From assembly GCA_012845835.1 (NCBI GenBank), contig JABAKD010000028.1:13610648-13674647 (forward strand): 64,000 nt of DNA. Reading direction: 5' to 3'. Below, in pieces: positions 56,849 to 64,000 of this stretch (position 1 is the first letter of the stretch; every line of letters starts with the position of its first letter). This stretch comes from Undaria pinnatifida (Eukaryota > Sar > Phaeophyceae > Laminariales > Alariaceae). Under the pieces are notes generated by a model that searched no databases, was not told the DNA's origin, and saw nothing but the letters and a program-made list of their open reading frames with translations. Both the position numbers and the translations under genes were made by a program.

Positions 56849-57354
56849 GATATCGACTAGAACGGCCGACCCAGCCCTGCACAAACATCGTACCCGGAGT
56901 GACCATTACCGTCTTTTTCTTCTCTTTTCTTTCCGTTTTCATTTTGTTTCGCTTTCTTCTCTTTTCTTTCCTTTCCTTTATCTTCTTCTCTTTTATTTGT
57001 TTCTTTTCTCCAATTGACGTATGTCTGTCGTACGTATGCGTAGTGATAGATACTACGTGTAATATATACGTGGTGGTCTTTCTTGGGTGGCAATCGGAAT
57101 AGTCAGTTTCTCCAGGCGTGAGTAATGAGACGTATGCACCGGTATAGACCTCGAGCACATCGTAGACTGACTCCCGACTTCACTTTTATATGTTTCTGGT
57201 GGAGGCATGAATTGCGTAAGCTGTGATATATGCGTGGTATCGTACCACGTTGGGTTGTTTGTGCTTTTCCCTGGGGTATTCCTCAGCTCCAGAGTGACGG
57301 GAGTCTGTCCTGTGACCACGGACTTGATTATGCGACTTAATTATACCTGGTAGA
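56849..57354. other. Pyrimidine-rich spacer and family B-like tail
   Basis: T/C-rich low complexity at 56910-57010, then ggtattcctcagctccagag and tgtcctgtgaccacggactt at 57275-57325, the inverted partner of 56390-56430. No gene. Confidence 0.55.
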
Positions 57355-58500
57355 AATTATAAAAATTAAAAAATACACTCTATCCATCTGTGAGATCGAA
57401 TATTTTGTCGAAACTCATCTTTGCAATCTGTGTGTGATACTCCGATCGCGCGTATTACGGGTTGTGTGTCCTCATTTAGGATATAGGTCGGCGACTCCCC
57501 TTGCAACTACAGTGCAGCTATCAGGGTCAACAGGGTGATGTTAGGCAGTCTGTGCGCGGAAACTATAAAACCCGTTTCTGAGGGGAACAGAATCTGACAG
57601 CTGTGGAAGGAAACGCATCAGTTTATCAAGTTAATCCTGTAAGTCGAATATCCGGTGAGGGGAGGGCGGAGTTTTCAAGGACGTGGGGGGCTGATTTTGA
57701 TCAAAAGGGGGGCGGGAGGGGGGGAAGGGGGGGGAGGGGACGGGTGGGGCAGGTCAATTTGTGCGTGGAAACTCTAAATATTTCTTGTGGGGGAGGGGGG
57801 GGAATGTGGCGGGGGGGGGGCGGGGGCGGGCGGGGAGGGCTTTAGGTCGCATAGATGTAGGGGTTTGCTATACGCGTGGTGCTAGGTCTAGGCGATGGTG
57901 TGGGTGGTGGGGCGTTGGGGACGGGGGTGGGTGGGAATTGCAGCAGCGGCATGGACGGCTCTGAAAAGATAACGAGGCGATATCCAGGGCGTGGAAGTGT
58001 TTATTGCTCTGGCGGATTTCGATAGTAGGTGGGGTGTTTAAGCAAGAGGAAGCGGGAAAAAAAAAAAAAAAAAAAGCGCGGGGGGGGGAGGGGGGAGGGT
58101 TTTCAAGAGGTGTAGGTCACGTATAATGTTAAAGTCAAGGATTTGGTCGACACTGATGTTCGCAACATTGTGTGTCATCCTCCGATCGCGGGTACAAATC
58201 ATATATGTAGGGGCCTACTATACGCGCGGTGCTGGGTCTAGGCGATCGTGCGGGGTGTGGGGAAGGAGGGGGCCTTGGAGGGGGGGAGGGGGGATGAATG
58301 AAAGCTACGTCATAGATGGCTAGAAAGATAATGACGTGATATCAATGGCTTATTAGTGTTTATTACTCTGGCCGATTTTGATTGTAAGTGGGGCGTTTGA
58401 ACGAACTGGGCGGAAAACAAAGGGGGGGGGGGGGAGATGAGTTGGAGCTACGGCATGGATGGCTTGATGGGTAATGAGATGATATCAGCTGTTAGTTTGA
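57355..58500 (-). repeat. Family A composite, tandem copy 1
   Basis: Full-length element in minus orientation: right end aaaatacactctatccatct, ggtcggcgactccccttgca, gtgcgcggaaactataaaac, G-rich tracts, gtaggggtttgctatacgcg, gcatggacggctctgaaaag, a second partial unit from about 58125, and the left-end block gctacggcatggatggcttg with gatgatatcagc. The same order of blocks recurs at 58612-59945. Confidence 0.88.
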
Positions 58501-58530
58501 GAACAACAACAACAACAACAACAACAACAC
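58499..58530. repeat. (AAC)n microsatellite between the two composites
   Basis: gagaacaacaacaacaacaa and on to about 58530, separating the tandem composites. Confidence 0.95.
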
Positions 58531-58611
58531 GCGCAAGCACCGGCAACAAAGGGTACGTGTTCGGTACGGGATACGGTGCTCAGCGTATGTATGCAGTATG
58601 CTGTATGGTAC

Positions 58612-59945
58612 TATAAAAATGAAAATACACTCCAGCTGTGAGATCGAATATTTTGTCGAAACTCATCTTCGCAATCTGTGTGTGATACTCCGATCGCGCG
58701 TATTACGGGTTGTGTGTCCTCATTAAGGATATAGGTCGGCGGTGAATCCCCTTGCAACTGCAGTGTAGCTATCAGGGTCAACCGGGTGATGTTGGGCAGT
58801 CTGTGCGCGGAAACTATAAAACCCGTTTCTGAGGGGGACAAAATCTGACAGCTGTGAAGGGAAATGCATCAGTTTATCAAGTGAATACTGTATGTCGAAT
58901 AACCGGTGAGGAGAAGTGCGGATTTTTCAAGGACGTGGGGGCCTGGTTTTGATCAAAAGGGAGCGGGCGGAGGGGAGGGGGGGGAGGGGACGGGTTGGGC
59001 AGGCCAATTTGTGCGTGGAAACTATAAATTCCTCTTGTGGGGGAAGGGCGGGGGATGTGGCGGGGGCGGCGGGGGGGGACGGCTTCAGGTCGCATAGATG
59101 TAGGGGTTTGCTATACGCGTGGTGCTTGGTCTAGGCGATGGTGCGGGTGGTGGGGAAGGAGGGGGCGTTGGGGGCGGGGGCGGGTGGGAATGGCAGCAGC
59201 GGCATGGACGTCTCTGAAAAGATAAGGAGGCGATATACAGGGCGTGGAAGTGTTTCTTAATCTGGCGGATTTCGATAGTAGGTGGAGCGTTTAAGCAAGA
59301 GACAGCGAGGGAAAAAAAGGGGGGGTCGTGGGGGGGGGGGGGGGGTGAAGGGTTTTCAAGAGGTTTAGGTCACATATAATATTAGCTACACTGTAGTTGC
59401 AAGGGGAGTCGCCGACCTATATCCTTAATGAGGACACACAACCCGTAATACGCGCGATCGGAGAATCACACACAGCTTGCAAAGATGAGTTTCGACAAAA
59501 TCTTCGATCTCACAGCTGGAGTGCATTTTAATTTATTATCATATTAAAATACACTCCAGCTATGAGATCAAGGATTAGGTCGACACTGATCTTCGCAACA
59601 TTGTGTGTGATCCTCCGATCGCGCGTGCTAATCATATATGTAGGGGCTTGCTATACGCGTGGTGCTGGGTCTAGGCGATCGTGCGGGGTATGGAGAAGGA
59701 GGGGCGTTGGAGGGGGGGTGGGGGGAGGAATGAAAGCTACGTCATGGACGGCTAGAAAGACAATGGCGTGATATCAATTGCTCAGAAGTGTTTTTTATTA
59801 CTCTGGCCGATTTCGATTGTAAGTGGGGCGTTTGAACGAACTGGGCGGGGAACGAAAGGGGGGGGGGGGGGCGGAGGGCGGAGATGAGTTGGAGCTACGG
59901 CATGGATGGCTAGATGCATAATGAGATGATATCATCGGCTGGCTG
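58612..59945 (-). repeat. Family A composite, tandem copy 2
   Basis: Repeats copy 1 block by block: aaaatgaaaatacactccag, gttgggcagtctgtgcgcgg, gggtttgctatacgcgtggt, gcatggacgtctctgaaaag, then the second unit and gctacggcatggatggctag. It differs by a plus-oriented family A right end inserted at 59380-59545. Confidence 0.88.
59435..59632. repeat. Long imperfect palindrome
   Basis: Two opposed family A right ends meet at about 59540: ctcacagctggagtgcattt then taattta..., and attaaaatacactccagcta then tgag. Arms of about 95 bp (from gtaatacgcgcgatcggaga to tcctccgatcgcgcgtgcta) pair with scattered mismatches around a loop of about 10 bases. Confidence 0.85.
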
Positions 59946-60110
59946 GTAGTGTTTACTACTCTGGTAGAGTTTGATTTCAGGTGGGGCGTTTAAACAAGAG
60001 GGATCGGGGGGGGGGGGGACGAGCAATTCAATATGTGCGCGGAAACTACAAACCCTTAAAGGGGACGAATCTGACGGTTGCAGCAAGAAGACACCCGTAT
60101 ATATTACCGG
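59946..60110 (-). repeat. Family A left-part remnant
   Basis: tagtgtttactactctggta, ggtggggcgtttaaacaaga, gtgcgcggaaactacaaacc and gacgaatctgacggttgcag continue the composite pattern in minus orientation. Confidence 0.7.
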
Positions 60111-61162
60111 CCTGGTAATGTTTATTATTCTAGAAGGTTTGATGTTACACGTAGTATGCAACCCAGTTCTTGGGTGTGGTACACAACGTGTTAAAAGCTT
60201 TATAATTTGTTATTGTACATGTATCGAAAGATAGAATATTTCAATCGTAAGGTACAATCATGTAGATACCATTTTTTTCTGACATCGCTGATTATGAGGA
60301 AGAGATACTACTGCCGAAGTTTTGATATCAGGTACCAGGTATCTATTTATTATGTTTCATAAAAATATTTCAAGAACGTCAGCCCTGAGTCCGACGAACG
60401 CTTCACTGTAGAGTATAGATTGATGGTATCAGGCTAATACAATCACACCAGCACGCACAGCCGGGCGAAAAACACTGCTCTCCGAGCACTACAACGGATT
60501 ATGCACCAAATCACAGCCGCCACCGCACAGACACGCACATGCACCAGAACAGACGAACCAAACGCGGAAGGCCGACAACCGAATACGTTTTAGTTACAAA
60601 ATGTATAGTATCATTTTATACGTTATAGTTACAAAATGTATAGTATCATTTTATTGCTGTTATTATCATCGTTCGTTGTACTGTGTTGAGTTTCTAGGGG
60701 GCTTCGCCGGCGGCCTATTGAGGGCCGTGTGATGAGTCGTTGTGCCGGGAAAGTGTGAGGTGGACGCAGGGGTGTCAGCTTCGTTTGGAGACAGCACCGG
60801 TTCTTCTTTGTAGAATTGTTATCATTGGCGTTGAGCTATGAGAAGCTCGAGGAGACAGGAAAGGAGGAGAGAGACCATGGGGTTGGGGTGAGGCTGACAG
60901 AGTTCGCTTACCCCCAGCATTGCTGCTGTGCTCTCTTCTGGACCTTTCTACCTACGGAACGTACAAGGAACTTTCTCCTAGATGTTCTATATTTCTATGG
61001 GTGCTTAAGGCGCTTTCATCTATCATGTCCAACGGGGGAATGTTCCACTACCGAGAACGCTCTTGTGGTATAAGCTAGCTAGATTATACGGGTTATCTTC
61101 TCCACTCAAAATATTTAGTTCAAGAGATTTTTCTTGTGGCCAATAGACCATGAGTCTGAGCC
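60111..61162. other. No gene recognised
   Basis: Contains a diverged family A end (60365-60425, aacgtcagccctgagtccga) and the 35-bp tandem repeat at 60584-60653. The remaining frames are unsupported. Confidence 0.45.
60584..60653. repeat. Tandem repeat, 35 bp x 2
   Basis: tacgttttagttacaaaatg and tatagtatcatttta, repeated with a single t-to-a change. Confidence 0.97.
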
Positions 61163-61480
61163 GGTCGCCCGGGTGGCGTATCAGGTTATCCTCAAGCCTG
61201 GTATAGGTCAGTTTCGTGAGTTTGAGCCCCGCCGAGTGCATGCTGGTATAAATTCGTTGGGACTTTTTCTTGTGCACAAATTGACTTGCGGAAAGCGCGA
61301 GAGCGTGAGTTAGCAACACTCGATGAAAAATCGACGAGTAGTGGGAGTGCTGAACCCTATGCGCGACAAAGTATTGAAGGCAAGAACCGGGGGGGGGGGG
61401 GGGGGGGGGGATTGGACGACACCTGTGATCACGGCTTGTCCAGAAGCTGGAGAGTAGAAGTGTGCGAAAAAAAAAAAAAA
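61163..61480 (+). mobile_element. tRNA-derived SINE, copy 4
   Basis: Head ggtcgcccgggtggcgtatc and gtgagtttgagccccgccga, body cttgcggaaagcgcgagagc, aaaaatcgacgagtagtggg, a 22-base G run at 61389-61410 in place of the usual gggggaagaag, then acctgtgatcacggcttgtc, cagaagctgg and a poly-A tail. Confidence 0.9.
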
Positions 61481-62639
61481 GAGTCTGCGGGATATCTTAC
61501 CGAATATAGTGCCAGCTATAATGACAGTCTACTACATTAGCCCACCATGAATAGTCGTATATGCAGACCTCAAGACGGTCGAAGGGTGACGGCAGAGTTC
61601 ATCCTAAAGGACCGGGAAAGGGGTCGAAGATGCGGCTATTCGAAACAAAGACATGAGGCTATGAATTCCCCTAAACCTCGAAATCGGGCCTAAATGCCAC
61701 AGACAGGGCCATTTACTAATAAAGCAGATCGCCGAAAGAAAGACCCTACATAACAAGATAGAGGAAAACAGAAAACCCGGAATGGGGCAACCAACTGACA
61801 CTCTATTACAGCCGCCAACGACGCCAAGGCCCGCAGTCATACTTGCAGACAAAGCGGATTTCCAATGCCAACGGTGGGTTCAAAAATATTCGATTAATTC
61901 ATGAAACACCCCAGGCATTAATCGTGTACCAGGTATGTTGCCGTTGTTGTTGATGTTGTTGTTGTCGTTGCTGCTGTTGTTCTGACGCTTACCCGCATAG
62001 GTAAGTCCGTGGACACAGGATAATCCTCAGCCACTCGGGGGTGAAATATTACCATAGGAAAAACAAAGCACACCAAAACGTCCCATGATGGTCTATTAAT
62101 AGCGGTTACCCTCGAACGCTACTAAAATAACGCTGATTTTGACTCTCTAATCCCAGTTGGGTCGAATTTTTCAGTTTGTTTGCAAAACGAAAATGAAACA
62201 AACGGAATCAATGACTGAGAGTGTCTAGCAGCGTGGTAAGCACAATTCGATGAGTCGACGAGGGAATAAGTAACTGAAGCCTTCTCACGATAAAAATGAA
62301 GGCACGTACCGCAGTGGGGAGGGGCGGAAAGTGCCGGCCTAGTGACCCCGGTCAACACGTGATCTTGGCTATTCTTTCATCGTGGTAGAGTACGTACCTG
62401 GTGACCTATCGAAGACGGCTTCAGTGGGGTAAGCTATTTAAAAACGTTTAATACACCGAAAGATCCAGAGCTCTTGACCTTGCTATGACAGTACTCTGAG
62501 AGCATAGGAATCAGGAATGAAAGCCATATATATTCTAAGCGCAACTCGATTAGTATTTTTTTCTTTTTTTTTATATTTTTATACTTTGGTGAGCGCGGGT
62601 ACTCGAGCCAGCACATCATTTCTACCGGAGTAGGTACGT
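61481..62639. other. Repeat-derived stretch without a gene
   Basis: Holds the partner of the 5.8 kb repeat (61620-61690, minus), the octamer taccaggt at 61927, a GTT-rich family B-like tail (61935-62060, gtaagtccgtggacacagga) and, at about 62095-62390, a heavily diverged SINE-like body (caattcgatgagtcgacgag). Frames here are not supported. Confidence 0.5.
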
Positions 62640-62900
62640 TTACGATAGCACAACGCACGCACGCATAACGCACGCACGAACAACGCACGCACACACAACA
62701 TGTGCGCACAAAGTATGCATGCACAACGCACGCACGCACATACAACATGTACGCACAAGGCACGCACGCACAATGCCCGCCCGTGTAGGGCACAGCAGTT
62801 CACGCACAGTACACGAGGCACAGAGGCACACACGCACAAGGCACGCACGCAACGCACATCCACGCACAGTGCCTGCCCGCCCGCCCGCACAAGGCACTAA
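62640..62900. repeat. Degenerate acgcacgcac array
   Basis: Short units of the form gcacgcacacaac/gcacgcacaaggc repeat about 20 times with variation. Alternating purine-pyrimidine steps dominate. Open frames on both strands here are repeat artefacts. Confidence 0.9.
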
Positions 62901-62939
62901 TCACAGACGCTCTGGACTTCCGGGGCCCGCCCACCCCGC

Positions 62940-63347
62940 TTGCACATTTCTGCGCACAGTTCACGGCAAAATATTCGGGGATTTTTCAGCATACCCATTA
63001 TTACAGGCATAGAGGGTCTCCGGTGCGGGGTGTTACACCCCATCTGGCCGCGTCGGGGAGCCCAGAAGGAAGAGGGGTTGAAAACCGACGTGGGCCGGCG
63101 AACGGCGACAGAGAGCCCAGAAAGGAGATGGGTCTGGGGGCTCACGACGCAGAAGACATGGACGCCGACCATGCGCACGACACGTGTCCTCAGGGGGTTT
63201 TGCCACCAGCGCCGCCAGGAGGGCCACGTCGAGGCAAATTGCCCGAATAAAATGTGTTGTCAGACACTGAGGATTGGTTTCGATGGGATGTTGGTCCATA
63301 TGTCACGGGCCGGATTAGACCGAAACTGTGGCATGTTGTGTGCATGA
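62940..63347 (+). pseudogene. Gag-like ORF with a damaged zinc knuckle
   Basis: A 135-codon plus frame contains FCHQRRQEGHVEANCPNKMC (63198-63257), which follows the retroviral-type knuckle C-x2-C-x4-H-x4-C except that the second Cys is Arg (CGC, one transition from TGC). Upstream it is basic and Gly/Thr-rich, as in gag nucleic-acid-binding proteins of retroelements. No reverse transcriptase is seen before the window ends. The assignment rests on the motif alone. Confidence 0.5.
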
Positions 63348-64000
63348 TAGAGAGTGCTTCTGCTCAGGAGACAGCGGGGCAGACAGTAGACAGGCCTCAG
63401 GGTACGCACTGTACCTGTTTATTATTCTTTGTTTGTTTACTTGCTTGCCTGCTTGTTTGTATGTACGATCGTTGGTTTGATTTTATTTTGTTTATATGTT
63501 TGTTTTTCCGGAAGAAAGCTGGCCGCCGGATAGCACATTGGCAGTTTTTTTATAGAAGTCGGTGGAAAGAGGGAGAGGAAGGAACTGGTACCCCCTGAAA
63601 ATCCCTGACGGGGTTGGCCGGTTTCGTCGGGATCCACAAGCATAAGAGGGGCAAAGAATATTGGTTGAGCCTCCGACAAGCACACATTATGAAGAGGAGA
63701 GGGGTCGTTTTGCCCCCCCCCCCCCCCCCCCCACCCCCTCACCCAACGCAGCGCACACGCGTGTAAGGTGGTTTGAAATGGGTCTCGCGAGGTGGTTTAG
63801 AAGGTGTCCGTTCGTTTGCCAGCTTTCCTGATCGCGTTGCTTTGAAAGCAGCGTAAGGGACAACAGGTGCCGAGCGCCCGGGAGAATGAGTTTTGCCCCC
63901 CTCTGCCGCGTGTGTTTGGAATGAGCCCAGGAGATCACACAAGTTGACACGGTAGACCTCGAGGCAGAGTTGCAACTACAAAACATTATGTTATGACATT
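63348..64000. other. No gene recognised to window end
   Basis: tttg/ttgc low-complexity stretch at 63420-63510 and a C run at 63712-63732. Frames on the minus strand (63986-63687) are unsupported. Confidence 0.45.

Noticed and set aside
62579-62897. Cys/Ala/Val-rich frames on the minus strand
   Set aside because: Translation of the acgcac array in different frames; not a gene.

Overview
The window looks like nuclear DNA of a multicellular eukaryote, most likely a stramenopile of the brown-alga type. This is inferred from the long multi-exon gene, GT-AG introns from about 200 bp to about 20 kb, G/C homopolymer runs and mixed GC content; nothing here fixes the species. No bacterial operon, rRNA gene, intact tRNA gene or CRISPR array is visible.

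The main finding is one large gene on the minus strand, about 38 kb from a start codon at 40186 to a stop at 2073. I assembled it from 11 coding exons with good splice signals (40186-39968, 32054-30492, 10764-10471, 10033-9905, 8567-8418, 7550-6942, 4664-4478, 4240-3840, 3497-3432, 3010-2949, 2730-2073). The reading frame is kept at every junction, including the two that split codons, giving about 1445 residues. The N-terminus is a BAH (bromo-adjacent homology) chromatin domain interrupted by a 7.9 kb intron. The rest is acidic, basic and Ser/Pro-rich disordered sequence with short helical stretches. A CCAAT-type palindrome lies about 240 bp upstream of the start codon. The 19.7 kb intron 2 is the least certain part and may hide further exons.

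The two giant introns and the flanks are packed with mobile elements and their debris. They include: (i) a non-coding family, here called A, with more than ten copies, including full-length copies at 12.2-13.4 kb and 57.4-60 kb; (ii) a family B of about 0.7 kb whose copies end in (AAC)n; (iii) a tRNA-headed SINE family of about 300 bp that shares a 3' motif with family B; (iv) a MITE with terminal inverted repeats and 4-bp target duplications (17.6 and 45.5 kb); (v) a pyrimidine-rich family G; and (vi) LINE-type reverse-transcriptase C-terminal fragments (21.1 and 37.6-38.2 kb).

From about 42.8 to 50.5 kb lies a decayed Ty3/gypsy-like retroelement on the plus strand. It has a Gly/Arg-rich ORF, a tandem-repeat region, an RNase H end, a linker of 12-residue repeats, a zinc-binding integrase head, an integrase core with all three catalytic acidic residues, and a chromodomain-like tail, all broken by frameshifts and stops. 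A gag-like zinc-knuckle ORF lies near 63 kb. The 57-60 kb segment is a tandem duplication of a composite A element carrying a long palindrome.
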